Notes: generated by a model from the letters alone, not told the origin. DNA of 64,000 nt from JAIQFL01 sp035295745 (GCA_035295745.1 DATGIL010000039.1:62001-126000); one strand, 5' to 3'. Counted from the first letter of the stretch, positions 45,496-54,031 are shown. Program-made: numbers and translations.

Positions 45496-45935
45496 GGGTC
45501 AGTATGCTCACCAACTCGGAAATCACCACCCTCGAGGCCATCCTCACCCGCGCCCGCCGCTCCACCGCCCGCGATCGGGCCGCGCACCACCTCCGCAACG
45601 CCGCCGCCAACAGCGCCCGAGCGACGAGCGGCGCGATCGCCGAGCCCGAGCCCGCGACACCCGAGCCGACGCCGGCGATCCCGATTGAGAACGGCGCGAG
45701 CCCCGTCCCCACGCGCCGGCCGGAGCCGACGCCCGCAACCACGGACGCCGACGCACGCGCCGCGCTCGCAGCGCAACTCCGCGCCCAGGCCACCGAGCCC
45801 GAGCGCCCCAAGAGCTCGACGGTCGATCCGACCCTCCAGAGCACCATGGCCAGCCTGCTACGCCGCTACACGCTGGCCACCATCCTCGACGCGACCTGGG
45901 GCACCGACCGCGCCCTCAGCGCCGCCCGCCGCTGA
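45492..45935 (+). CDS. Pro/Ala-rich hypothetical protein
   Basis: 147 residues from the ATG at 45492, overlapping the previous stop (ATGA); an in-frame ATG at 45504 is an alternative. A helical, Arg-rich N-terminus ('AILTRARRSTARDRAAHHLR') is joined by a Pro/Ala/Glu-rich linker (~50-110) to a short C-terminal helix 'TMASLLRRYTLATIL'. The tight overlap indicates one operon with the winged-helix gene. No family recognised. Confidence 0.55.
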   Translation: MRVSMLTNSEITTLEAILTRARRSTARDRAAHHLRNAAANSARATSGAIAEPEPATPEPTPAIPIENGASPVPTRRPEPTPATTDADARAALAAQLRAQATEPERPKSSTVDPTLQSTMASLLRRYTLATILDATWGTDRALSAARR

Positions 45936-46015
45936 TCCAGACCCCGCCACCAGCGTACACTTGGGGGAGTGAAGCACTGCCAAGGCTTCCACTCCCTCAC
46001 CTGGAGCAACCAACC

Positions 46016-46225
46016 ATGACCAACGAAGAAAACGCCCGCCTCGACCGCATCGAACGAATCCTGGAAAAACTCGCCGCCACCGCCGAACGCCACAACGAGG
46101 AAATCCACGCACTGATCCAACTCACCAGCGACAACACCGAAGCCATACGCCAGACCTGGGAAGCGATCCGCAACCTCGAACAGCAATGGCAAGCCTACCT
46201 CACCACCATCCACCCCCAGCAGTGA
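46016..46225 (+). CDS. Small coiled-coil protein (69 aa)
   Basis: Almost entirely heptad-like: 'NARLDRIERILEKLAATAER', 'NEEIHALIQLTSDNTEAIRQ', 'AIRNLEQQWQAYL'. Such proteins often form trimers or act as phage or plasmid accessory factors. It lies 80 bp after the Pro/Ala-rich gene on the same strand, with a weak ribosome site. Function unknown. Confidence 0.6.
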   Translation: MTNEENARLDRIERILEKLAATAERHNEEIHALIQLTSDNTEAIRQTWEAIRNLEQQWQAYLTTIHPQQ

Positions 46226-46252
46226 GCCCGACGCCCGGAGCCTTAGTACACC

Positions 46253-46530
46253 AGTGCTAAGGCCCCTCCCATCCGCGCCTCGGCTCGCTGTCGCTCGCCT
46301 CGGCCCAGCGCCGCTCGGCCGCGCTCCGCTTGCTTCGCTCCGACCACCGAGAAGGAAGCGGCCGGCCAGGCCCGCCCCAGGAGGCCGCGCCCCCGCGCGC
46401 CGCCAGGCCGGCCGCCGCATCCGGAACTGGGCCGCCGCCGCTCCGCTCCGGCAGCGGGCCGCGGGCGCAAGGTACCCGCCCGTTGTGTGGGGGGAAGCCT
46501 CCCCCCACGCCCCCCAGGCCGGGCGCGCCT
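46253..46530. other. Extremely GC-rich low-complexity region with G/C hairpin
   Basis: Strings such as GCTCGCTGTCGCTCGCCTCG and GCTCCGCTTGCTTCGCTCCG give several overlapping Arg/Ala/Pro ORFs that I take as composition artefacts. At 46487-46508 a perfect hairpin GTGGGGGGA-AGCC-TCCCCCCAC is followed by more C runs. With the replication-protein-like gene upstream, an origin or transfer site is conceivable but unproven. Confidence 0.55.
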
Positions 46531-46531
46531 T

Positions 46532-46615
46532 TACATAGTGCGGGACATCATTATCGGCAGCCTGAATCTTTCGGAAGGGGGATCTCGAGCGGCTGCCGAT
46601 AATGCGCACTATGTA
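46532..46615. repeat. Inverted repeat with near-palindromic core
   Basis: The left arm 46532-46562 (TACATAGTGCG, a 5-6 nt insert, CATTATCGGCAGCC) pairs with the right arm 46591-46615 (GGCTGCCGATAATGCGCACTATGTA). The right arm contains ATAATGCGCACTAT, almost its own reverse complement, like a recombinase core site. Spacer 28 bp. It sits where the GC-rich element gives way to a lower-GC gene. Confidence 0.8.
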
Positions 46616-46700
46616 CTGGGCCGGCCGCTTGCAAATGCTTGCGCCGCCTGGAGCGGGACACAGCTCTGGGACCGAGCCCGCGGATGCACGCCGTCGAAAG

Positions 46701-47468
46701 ATGTCCAACGTACGTGTAGAAGTGTTACCGTCGCAGGTCGAGACTGTTCGCCTCACATCGACCACCGATGGCTCTTTTTTTTCCCGGGCCGAGAATCTTT
46801 TGACCGGCACGATTTCGGCCGCCGTCGCCGTCTCAGAACTTGCACCGTTTCTGGCGATTGTGTCCAATCAGTCGGCTCAGATGATCGTCGCCTACAGTGT
46901 CAGTTTCGAGGCAATAGGACCTAATGTCCGGGTGTCTCCACAGTTCAAATACCCTGAGGCGCTGTATCGGCGTCAGACGACACTCGCGGCTCGGGATCAA
47001 GAGTTGCTTCCAGGAGAGGGGCGGCTGGTAGGCCCGTATTTTCACTTGAACCCCAACATGCCATTCTTTACTGACGAGTACCTCCGTACACTTGGAGAAT
47101 GGCTGAGAAACCAGGCCTTATGCGGGACACGAGAATTGAAAATTGGCTTGGATGCGGTGATTTTTGATGACGGTAGAATATTCGGCCCCGGAGCTTCGAC
47201 GTTGAAGAACTCCTTCACGGAACATCTTGACGCTGTCCGCCATTTACACGAACTCCTCTTTGAGAGCGTTCGATCGGGTGCAACCCTCGCAGAGGCTTTT
47301 GAACAAGCATCAATTCCCCTTCCAGCTTCAGGCGCTCCATCAATGTCGGATTCATATGCCAATAATGCTTTGAATTCCTTGAAGCGCCTTGCGCGCAAGC
47401 ACGGGGAGAAAGCCATTGAGCTGTACCTGCAACAGGTCTCGAATTGCTCTCCGATTGTGCTGCACTGA
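46701..47468 (+). CDS. Hypothetical protein (255 aa), accessory
   Basis: Start chosen at the ATG at 46701; the frame is open to 46602 but upstream it runs through the inverted repeat. It has a beta-rich N-terminal half ('SNQSAQMIVAYSVSFEAIGP', 'GEGRLVGPYFHL') and a mostly helical C-terminal half ('SYANNALNSLKRLARKHGEK'). No signal peptide and no known motif. Codon composition is less GC-rich than the chromosome, in keeping with acquisition. Function unknown. Confidence 0.6.
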   Translation: MSNVRVEVLPSQVETVRLTSTTDGSFFSRAENLLTGTISAAVAVSELAPFLAIVSNQSAQMIVAYSVSFEAIGPNVRVSPQFKYPEALYRRQTTLAARDQELLPGEGRLVGPYFHLNPNMPFFTDEYLRTLGEWLRNQALCGTRELKIGLDAVIFDDGRIFGPGASTLKNSFTEHLDAVRHLHELLFESVRSGATLAEAFEQASIPLPASGAPSMSDSYANNALNSLKRLARKHGEKAIELYLQQVSNCSPIVLH

Positions 47469-47661
47469 GAATTAGTTGATCTGGCTGGGAGGAGCTTTCA
47501 AGAGAACCTGGAACACGCAAGGTTTTGTGTTGCTTGCCTAGTCAGACGGTTTCTTGAACCGTCGCCCGGAAACGCCTCCAGCCCCTTGGGTTGTAGGCGG
47601 TGGCCAAGCGTCCCGTCCGCAGCAAACTGCTTTGCGGATTACCGATGAGCCGACGGCAAAA

Positions 47662-47880
47662 CTATTTTTTCTTCTCCAGATTCCAGAGCTGGCGCGAAAG
47701 CACACGACCGCAAAAGGGGCAATAATTCAGGCCGGCAAACTGATGCCGTTCCTCGCCAAAGACAAAGAAATACTCGGTGTCGATCTCGGTAATGATCGTT
47801 CCGTTCGTCAATTGGTATGGCTGGGCATGCCGTACGAGGTCACGATCCAAAAGTCGATCTAAATCTTGGCAGCAGATCAT
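47662..47880 (-). CDS. Small zinc-ribbon-like protein (72 aa)
   Basis: The sequence 'YQLTNGTIITEIDTEYFFVF' then 'HQFAGLNYCPFCGRVLSRQL' shows a CPFCGR knuckle with a further Cys pair at the start ('MICCQDL'), which could complete a Zn site. The 'YCPFCGR' ending is common in small phage-type proteins. A 102-aa frame on the other strand (47554-47862) overlaps it but has no recognisable motif. Moderate confidence in strand choice. Confidence 0.5.
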   Translation of the reverse strand: MICCQDLDRLLDRDLVRHAQPYQLTNGTIITEIDTEYFFVFGEERHQFAGLNYCPFCGRVLSRQLWNLEKKK

Positions 47881-47933
47881 CTTAGCTCAGTTCATTAATG
47901 TAATACTTCAGAATTGTGAGGCTGGGGTCTTCC

Positions 47934-49598
47934 CTACTCCCAACTTACCTGCACCAACGACACTCCGTGCCGGGGCAGCTCAAATCGCACCTCAACTGTG
48001 CCATTCTTGGGCGACCGCCATTCGGGAGACTCCAGCAATTGCAACTGAGCCGCCTCTATCAACCGCAGATACTGCTCGGGGGACGGTTGTGCGGGCGATC
48101 CCATCCGCTTCCATTCCGTGTACGCGTTGCTGTGCTCATTGTCGATTCGGAAGTGCTCCACCAGCACCCGCTGCGCCTTCTCCGGAATGCCCGACATTTC
48201 CAGATGGACGGGCGCCGCGCTGGCACTCAGCTCGTCATCGTGGTAGTTCCACACCAACGCCGACAACCGTGAGTTGCCCCTCACGGCGAGCCCATCGACA
48301 TCCGGCTCGCCGCGCACACCCGATTGAAGAATTCCATCCAGCCCGACCGCTCCGCTGCTATCCACTTTCACCCGGTCGCCTCGCATCATTCCCAACATGC
48401 GAAACAGATTCAGAATCGGTTTGTCGACCCCGTTCGTGGCCAGTGTGCGAAAGCCGTCAAAGTATGGCTGATCTTCGAACTCGAACGCCCAGGTGAGCAT
48501 TCCCGCCATATTCGATTGATAGCGGTCGGCCAGGCGAATGATGTTGTTCAATGCAGACGCGGTGTAACTCGGGTACATCGTTCCATTGCGGTAGACATTC
48601 TGCGGATAGGTTCGCGCCGAGCAGGCAGCGCAGCCTTCCGGATCTGCCTCGCTGAGGACGATCGGCAGCGCGCGATATTCCGGAAATTCGTGAATGATCT
48701 CGAGCCCCTTTTGCACGTCCGCCATCTCTTTACGCAAACCCATGCGGACGTGCCCATCCACGACGTTCGGCGAGCCCTTGGCATGATAGCTGATGAAGTC
48801 GAGGGGTGCGCCGCGCTTGCCCGTCACCGCGTTGGTGCCACGGGCGCAGTGCTCCAGGAACTGCTTGAGGTAGTCGCCGGCCTTCTGTGCGCTCGCACCG
48901 GTCGTAGCCGGACCCCCGACGTGAGCGCTCGGTAACGCATGCCGGATCGCGTCAGCCGTGAAATCGTATAGCCGGTTGTACTCCTCGGGTGTCCCTCGCC
49001 AGTATGAGATGTCCGGTTCGTTCCACAACTCCCACGACCACGTTTCCACTTCGCTCTTGCCATAGCGTGCGACAGCGTGCAGCACCATCTGCCGGACCAG
49101 TTCCGCCCACTTCGCATAATCCTTGGGCGGATACGACCAGCCTTTTCCGTCCGATTTCGGCCAGTGCAGGATGTATGGTTGTGGATTCGAAGATAACGCT
49201 TCGGGCATGAACCCGATTTCCACAAAGGGCTGCGCACCTGCGCTTTCGTAGGTATCGAAGATGCGGTCGACAATCGTCCAGTCGTAGACCGGCTTGCCGG
49301 CGGCGTCTTCGGTGTACGCATTGGTGGAACCCCACTTCAAAGCAGGGGTGCCGTCCCCCGTTACCAAGAGGTGGTGCGTGCGAATCTGAACGCGCACCGG
49401 ACTGAGTGCCGCCAGTTCACCGATCAACTTCTTGCCATTCGCAGTGTACGTGTAATTCGGCTCGTCATAGCCGAACCACGCGTACTGCGGGCGGAACGGC
49501 CCAATCGTCTTTCCTGCGTCTACCCGTATAACGACGGGTTTCTGGGCGGCGGCGCAGACCGCCAGCAGCAGAAGCCCAATCCACCGGATGCTCTTCAT
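47934..49598 (-). CDS. GH39-like glycoside hydrolase, secreted
   Basis: 554 residues with a signal peptide (~1-18). The (beta/alpha)8 barrel carries 'WSWELWNEPDISYW' with Glu194 as the probable acid/base, 'DFISYHAKGS', and 'LPIVLSEADPEG' with Glu ~317 as the probable nucleophile, followed by 'LTWAFEFEDQPYFDG'. The C-terminal ~150 residues form a beta-sandwich, as in beta-xylosidases and alpha-L-iduronidases of family GH39. Substrate is likely a plant or microbial polysaccharide side chain; xylosidase is the best guess. It marks the return to chromosomal sequence after the accessory region. Confidence 0.85.
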   Translation of the reverse strand: MKSIRWIGLLLLAVCAAAQKPVVIRVDAGKTIGPFRPQYAWFGYDEPNYTYTANGKKLIGELAALSPVRVQIRTHHLLVTGDGTPALKWGSTNAYTEDAAGKPVYDWTIVDRIFDTYESAGAQPFVEIGFMPEALSSNPQPYILHWPKSDGKGWSYPPKDYAKWAELVRQMVLHAVARYGKSEVETWSWELWNEPDISYWRGTPEEYNRLYDFTADAIRHALPSAHVGGPATTGASAQKAGDYLKQFLEHCARGTNAVTGKRGAPLDFISYHAKGSPNVVDGHVRMGLRKEMADVQKGLEIIHEFPEYRALPIVLSEADPEGCAACSARTYPQNVYRNGTMYPSYTASALNNIIRLADRYQSNMAGMLTWAFEFEDQPYFDGFRTLATNGVDKPILNLFRMLGMMRGDRVKVDSSGAVGLDGILQSGVRGEPDVDGLAVRGNSRLSALVWNYHDDELSASAAPVHLEMSGIPEKAQRVLVEHFRIDNEHSNAYTEWKRMGSPAQPSPEQYLRLIEAAQLQLLESPEWRSPKNGTVEVRFELPRHGVSLVQVSWE

Positions 49599-49702
49599 GG
49601 CCCCACCTCACGACTCTGTTCTTGAGAGCGCTTTCAAATACGCTCACCAGAATACCAGGAGCCGCGACGAGGCAGTTTTTCAAGGCCAGGGCATCCGCGA
49701 AA

Positions 49703-49960
49703 CTAGAACACGCTTCTTCGTCTGAAGAGGTGATAAATCGACAACAGGATTACCGCGCCGATCACCGCGACAATGATGCTATAGACATTCAGCCCCGTAA
49801 CTCCCGGGGCACCGAAGATGCGGAATATCCAACCTCCGGCGAATGCTCCCGCGATTCCGAGAAGGATATCGAGCAGAACGCCTTCCCCTCTCCGATTGGA
49901 CAGCATACTGCCAATGAAACCTGCCAACAGGCCGAGAACAACCCACGACAGGAAGGACAT
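49703..49960 (-). CDS. GlsB/YeaQ/YmgE family small membrane protein
   Basis: 85 residues from the ATG at 49960: three membrane helices with glycine-rich faces, 'LSWVVLGLLAGFIGSMLSNR', 'LLDILLGIAGAFAGGWIFRI' and 'IIVAVIGAVILLSIYHLF'. This is the transglycosylase-associated (GlsB) family, induced in many bacteria by envelope or general stress; the mechanism is unclear. An in-frame ATG at 50068 with a stronger ribosome site (GAGGAAGG) would add 36 residues resembling a signal peptide, so the true start is uncertain. Confidence 0.85.
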   Translation of the reverse strand: MSFLSWVVLGLLAGFIGSMLSNRRGEGVLLDILLGIAGAFAGGWIFRIFGAPGVTGLNVYSIIVAVIGAVILLSIYHLFRRRSVF

Positions 49961-50147
49961 ACTCTCTCTCGCTTCGCCGGTCAACGGACGGGCATGGGCG
50001 GTCACCGCCAGCGCGGCAAGCCATCCCGCAACCACCAGACCTTGCGGTGACTTCTTCCACTGAAACATAACTTGAACCACCTTCCTCTGCTTTACGTGCA
50101 CGTGGGGTGCCGTAAGCGGGCCGGCAGTTAAAGCATCAGTGTGAACT

Positions 50148-50630
50148 TCAGCCCATTCTCTCGCTCGTCGCTGCAAGCGAACCAGCAACGCCCTCACTCG
50201 CCACCTTCGCCTCAAGTTTCTCGAACGACTCCGAGGTGCCCTGCGCCACGAAATTGCAAACCTCCCCGGGCAATCCCTCCTGCGTGAGGACCATTCTCGT
50301 GCCGTTCCCCTCTTCGAAGAATTCGACGACCACGTGCGTGGAGGCGTGACCGCCGAGATCGGCTGAATAGGCGATCTTCTCGGGCACCACAATCTCCTCG
50401 TACTTACCCGTGAGTGTGAATGCCCCGGCGCCCGCGATCTGCATCGTTTGTTTAAAGGTTCCGCCGACGCGAAAGTCCATTTCGATTTCACATCGCGTCG
50501 CGTCCTTGCAGCCCGACCACTGTTGCATCTTCTCCGCCTGCGACCACCAGGAGAAGACAAGCGCGCGCGGAGCATCGAATATGCGCGTAATCTGGAGGCG
50601 ATTTCCGGAAATCTTTACTTGCGATTTCAT
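50148..50630 (-). CDS. AHSA1/SRPBCC domain protein
   Basis: 160 residues with START-like fold signatures: 'ITRIFDAPRALVFSWWSQAE', 'EIEMDFRVGGTFKQTM', 'GKYEEIVVPEKIAYS' and 'TRMVLTQEGLPGEV'. This family binds hydrophobic ligands in a deep cavity; the bacterial versions encoded next to ArsR regulators have no defined ligand. Its ATG overlaps the stop of the ArsR gene (ATGA), so both are made together, the common pairing. Confidence 0.9.
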   Translation of the reverse strand: MKSQVKISGNRLQITRIFDAPRALVFSWWSQAEKMQQWSGCKDATRCEIEMDFRVGGTFKQTMQIAGAGAFTLTGKYEEIVVPEKIAYSADLGGHASTHVVVEFFEEGNGTRMVLTQEGLPGEVCNFVAQGTSESFEKLEAKVASEGVAGSLAATSERMG

Positions 50631-50962
50631 ACCTTTGGTTCCTTTCGCAACAACTCATCGAGCGCGTCGAAGCTGAACTCCCAGCCCGCGGCGCACTGGT
50701 TGATCCACTCTCGTGCCGCCTTCAATCCAGCGGGCCGCGCGCGGATCCAGTGGGTACGGCCTTCCAAACGGCGGTCGATCAGGCGCGCTTTTTCGAGTAC
50801 GCGCAGATGCCGCGAGATTGCCGGCGCGGAGATCCGGAACGGCTTGGCCAACGCACCCACGTTACTTTCCACTCGTCCGGATAGTCGCGCCAGAATGCGC
50901 CGCCTGGTCGGGTCGGCTAATGCCGAAAAGGCTTCGGTGATTTGCGTTTGATTATTAACCAA
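50627..50962 (-). CDS. ArsR-family transcriptional regulator
   Basis: 111 residues from a TTG at 50962 ('MVNNQTQITEAFSALADPTR'); the frame is open to 51097, but that part crosses the divergent peptidase start. The winged helix has 'PTRRRILARLSG', the recognition helix 'ISAPAISRHLRVLEKARLID', and 'RRLEGRTHWIRARP'. It lacks the metal-binding cysteines of ArsR/SmtB, like the subgroup that regulates AHSA1 genes. It is coupled to the AHSA1 gene and probably represses the operon. It is divergent from the M1 peptidase. Confidence 0.88.
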   Translation of the reverse strand: MVNNQTQITEAFSALADPTRRRILARLSGRVESNVGALAKPFRISAPAISRHLRVLEKARLIDRRLEGRTHWIRARPAGLKAAREWINQCAAGWEFSFDALDELLRKEPKV

Positions 50963-51026
50963 CTCGTTAAGTATATGCGCGGCCAGCTTCCCCGTCAAGC
51001 CTCTCGTCCCGCTAAAATGTAAATAG

Positions 51027-52268
51027 ATGCGTCGCCTCGTGCGCCTTGCGCTGTTGCTGTCCCCACTACTCCTGCGTGCGGTACCCTTGCCGCGCAATTA
51101 CGCCGTCGAACACTACGAGGTCACCATCACGCCGGACCTGGCGCAAAAGCGCCTCACAGGAGAAGTCACCATCCGCCTCCACAGCCGGATCGAGCGCCTC
51201 GAGGCTCTCGAACTGGATGCCGGGGGTCTTACCGTATCCAGCGTTTCGGACAATCAGGAGCCGCAGTGGTTCGAGCGGAAGGGCGCCCTGCTGATCGTGA
51301 TCCTTACCAAGCCGCTGCACTCCGAAGAGCAGCGCACGCTGGTGATCCGCTATCAGGCCGGCCCGGCAAAGGGCCTCGTCTTTTACCCCGACCAGGTTTA
51401 TACATCGTTCTTCACCAGCGATTGGATGGTGTGCAACGACCGGCCGGACGAACCCGCCACTCTGCAACTCCACGTATCAACACCGCAGGCTTGGAAGGTG
51501 GCCGCCACCGAGCATCTCGACTCGCCGGCACCGCCATTCCTCTACGCATTTGCCGCCGGAGCATTTCAGGAAGCTACGTCGGAAGTGAACGGCGTCAAGC
51601 TGCGTGTGCTGGGTCCCGCTTCGGTTTTCGATGAGACGTCGGCGGCTCTGCGCTTTATCGCTGCGCGTACCGGTCATCTCTATCCGGGAGGCGTCTACAC
51701 GCAGGTCTTCGTTCACGGCACGGTGGAGCAAGAGGCGGTGGGTATGACGTTGCTGCCTGAGCAGTACGCTGCCGGGTTAGCGGCGCACCCCGACGACCTC
51801 TGGCTGCTGGCACACGAGTTAGCTCACCAGTGGTACGGCGTCGGCATCCAATGCAAAGACTGGTCCGACTTCTGGCTGAACGAGGGATTGGCCACTTTTC
51901 TTGCGGACGCCTTTCTGGAGCAGCGTTTTGGAAAGGCGCGCTACGATCGCGAAATCGAACGCTCGCGCGAGATCTACGAGACGCTCAAATCTGAAGGCAA
52001 AGACCGGCCGCTCTCCTTCAGTGATTGGCAGACACCTCAGCAGGCGGGCGGACAGATTCCCTATCACAAGGGCGCGTGGGTTTTGGCGCAACTGCGTCGC
52101 CAGCTCACAGATGAAGTCTTCTGGCGCGGCCTGAGCCGCTATACCAGGGAGTATTGGGGCCAACGTGTCACCAGCGAGAATTTTATCCAAGCGATGACCT
52201 CCGCAGCCGGGAAGAGCGCGGGTGGCAAGAGTCTCGCGAAGTTCTTCGAGCGCTGGGTGCTTTCATGA
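51027..52268 (+). CDS. M1 family metallopeptidase, secreted
   Basis: 413 residues. Signal peptide (~1-18, 'LVRLALLLSPLLLRAVPLPR'). An N-terminal beta domain is followed by the gluzincin core: 'VEQEAVGMTLL' (in place of GxMEN), 'LAHELAHQWYGVG' (HExxH) and 'FWLNEGLATFLAD' (third zinc ligand Glu), and the tyrosine region 'QIPYHKGAWVLAQL'. It is shorter than aminopeptidase N (no C-terminal helical domain). Its last bases overlap the start of the following beta-sandwich gene, and the two-gene unit is repeated, in degenerate form, downstream. Confidence 0.92.
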   Translation: MRRLVRLALLLSPLLLRAVPLPRNYAVEHYEVTITPDLAQKRLTGEVTIRLHSRIERLEALELDAGGLTVSSVSDNQEPQWFERKGALLIVILTKPLHSEEQRTLVIRYQAGPAKGLVFYPDQVYTSFFTSDWMVCNDRPDEPATLQLHVSTPQAWKVAATEHLDSPAPPFLYAFAAGAFQEATSEVNGVKLRVLGPASVFDETSAALRFIAARTGHLYPGGVYTQVFVHGTVEQEAVGMTLLPEQYAAGLAAHPDDLWLLAHELAHQWYGVGIQCKDWSDFWLNEGLATFLADAFLEQRFGKARYDREIERSREIYETLKSEGKDRPLSFSDWQTPQQAGGQIPYHKGAWVLAQLRRQLTDEVFWRGLSRYTREYWGQRVTSENFIQAMTSAAGKSAGGKSLAKFFERWVLS

Positions 52269-53806
52269 GCCGCCAGGGAACTGTGGAAGGTCGAGTCTTG
52301 CGCACCTCCGGCGAGCCCCTGGGCAAAGCTCAGGTAGGCCTCGGACTCGCTCAACCGTTCTCGCCGGTCAAATACGTCGCGATCACCGGCGCGAATGGCC
52401 GCTTTTCGATTCCGAACATTGAGGCGGGACAATATCGCGTCTCTGTTTCGCGCAACGGGTTCGTGAATCTGTCATCGGACCCGTTGTGGCATGACGGCGC
52501 GACAGTCCTGACAATTGCTGAAGGAAGTACCATCGGGAACATTGAATTTCGGATGGCGCCCCAGTGCGTCATCTCCGGCCGGTTGATGGACGAAGACGGC
52601 GAAGCTCTGCCAGACATTCCCGTCACGTTACTGCGAGAAATGCCGATGGAGCACGAGACTACAAATTGGTGGCCCGGCGCCGGTCAGGTAGGCACGACGA
52701 ACGACCTGGGCGAGTTCCGCATCGCCGGACTCCGCCCGGGCAAATACGTTCTGGGCGCGAACTGCATTCCGCACATGGGCGTTCAGGGGCAGCGACGGCT
52801 CGGGCCGGCCGACGCAGCGGCTTGGCCGCCCACTTATTATCCTGGCACCGGTGACTTGAAACTGGCTGAGCCGATAGAGATCGCCGAGGGACAGGATCTC
52901 CGGGGCTTAGAAATGCAACTGCGAAAGGTGCGCGCATTTCGTGTGAGCGGGCGTCTGGAATTGCCGGCTAATGCCGACCCACGCGGTTGGTCAGTGCACC
53001 TGGGGCCACACCATGCCGGACACGCGCCGTGGATGCCGCCCGCGGACGAGGCTGAAGTGCGTTTCGACTTCGGCGGCGTTTTGGCGGGACCTTACATGTT
53101 GGTGGCGCACTGCCAGGAAGGCAAGCAACGCCGGACCACGCAGATGCCGGTAGAAGTGGCCGATTCCGATGTCGATGGGTTGGTGGTCACGTTTCCGTCC
53201 GGTTCTACGCTGAAAGGGTTCGTGCGGTCTGCAGAGGATCCAGCGCGGTTCGATCCCACAACCGTCCACATCTCGTTGCGCCCCGAGTCAGCCGGCGTGC
53301 TTTTTGGAAATACGACGGCCGAGCCGTCCGGCGAGTTTGCGGTGCACGATCTCTCCCCGGGACGGTATCAAGTCAGCATCCACCGCATGTGGGAACACGG
53401 ATATGTGCAGTCAATTCGGTACGCAGGAGAGGACGTTCGCGGCGGCTTGATCGAGATTCGCCCCGAAGGCGCGTTGGGATTGCTGGAAATCGTCATTGCG
53501 TTCGATGGCGGCGAGATTGCCGGCGTGCTGCAAGATGCCACCGGTGATCCGCGGCCCAATAGCAACGTGCGTCTGCTGGAGGATCCACCACGCTTCGACC
53601 AGTTCCGGAGCACCCGAACCGATCAGAACGGCCGCTTCTGGTTCCGCGATGTCGCTCCTGCTTCGCACTGGATCTTCGCCGTCGAGGAGTCGGCGGTCTC
53701 GGGGGTTGCGTTAGCCGATCGCTGGGAGCGGCACGAAGGGGCCGCTCAGAGGTTGACGGTACAGGCCGGTGGTCAGCATGATGTGATCGTGCGCCTGCCC
53801 AAGTAG
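52265..53806 (+). CDS. Carboxypeptidase regulatory-like (beta-sandwich repeat) protein
   Basis: 513 residues from the ATG overlapping the M1 stop (ATGA). It consists of CarboxypepD_reg-like beta-sandwich repeats: 'TVEGRVLRTSGEPLGKAQVG', 'NGRFSIPNIEAGQYRVSVSR', 'ISGRLMDEDGEALPDIPVTL', 'LGEFRIAGLRPGKYVLGAN' and 'QNGRFWFRDVAPASHWIFAV'. There is no signal peptide, which is odd for this usually secreted domain; export as a complex with the peptidase or a missed start are possible. The coupling implies partnership with the M1 peptidase. Confidence 0.85.
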   Translation: MSRQGTVEGRVLRTSGEPLGKAQVGLGLAQPFSPVKYVAITGANGRFSIPNIEAGQYRVSVSRNGFVNLSSDPLWHDGATVLTIAEGSTIGNIEFRMAPQCVISGRLMDEDGEALPDIPVTLLREMPMEHETTNWWPGAGQVGTTNDLGEFRIAGLRPGKYVLGANCIPHMGVQGQRRLGPADAAAWPPTYYPGTGDLKLAEPIEIAEGQDLRGLEMQLRKVRAFRVSGRLELPANADPRGWSVHLGPHHAGHAPWMPPADEAEVRFDFGGVLAGPYMLVAHCQEGKQRRTTQMPVEVADSDVDGLVVTFPSGSTLKGFVRSAEDPARFDPTTVHISLRPESAGVLFGNTTAEPSGEFAVHDLSPGRYQVSIHRMWEHGYVQSIRYAGEDVRGGLIEIRPEGALGLLEIVIAFDGGEIAGVLQDATGDPRPNSNVRLLEDPPRFDQFRSTRTDQNGRFWFRDVAPASHWIFAVEESAVSGVALADRWERHEGAAQRLTVQAGGQHDVIVRLPK

Positions 53807-53884
53807 TCCGCCCCCTCTTTCATGCGGAGCCTTGCGGGTTCGGCCCCATCATACATCTTGCCGCTACACTTAAGATGTAAATCA

Positions 53885-54031
53885 ATGCATCGTCTGGTGC
53901 GCCATATCGTCCGCCTTTGCCGACTACTCCTGCATGCCGCGCCCCTGCCGCGCAACTACGCCTGGGAGCATGCCAGCCCTGCCGCGGAAAGAGCGTCATC
54001 GAATTCCGTTGAGCGTTGGGTGACTTCATGA
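53885..54031 (+). pseudogene. Collapsed paralogue of the M1 peptidase (48 codons left)
   Basis: The ORF starts 'MHRLVRHIVRLCRLLLHAAP' then 'LPRNYAWEH', matching the first 29 residues of the intact peptidase (MRRLVRLALLLSPLLLRAVP, LPRNYAVEH). It then jumps to 'ASPAAERASSNSVERWVTS', which matches the last ~20 residues (SAAGKSAGGKSLAKFFERWV). The ~360 residues between, including the whole active site, are gone without breaking the frame. The sequence just upstream (AAGATGTAAATCAATG) also matches that of the intact gene, so the duplication included the leader. Confidence 0.82.

Noticed and set aside
46254..46602. Overlapping Arg/Pro/Ala-rich ORFs in the GC-rich region
   Set aside because: All frames are open because of composition; there are no ribosome sites or plausible folds.
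46532..46615. A dif (XerCD) site in the inverted repeat
   Set aside because: One half (AGTGCGCATTA) matches 9 of 11 positions of the XerC half of E. coli dif, but the XerD half TTATGTTAAAT is absent.
47554..47862. A plus-strand 102-aa ORF
   Set aside because: The opposite strand carries a protein with a CPFCGR zinc knuckle; this frame shows no motif. Strand choice remains moderately uncertain.
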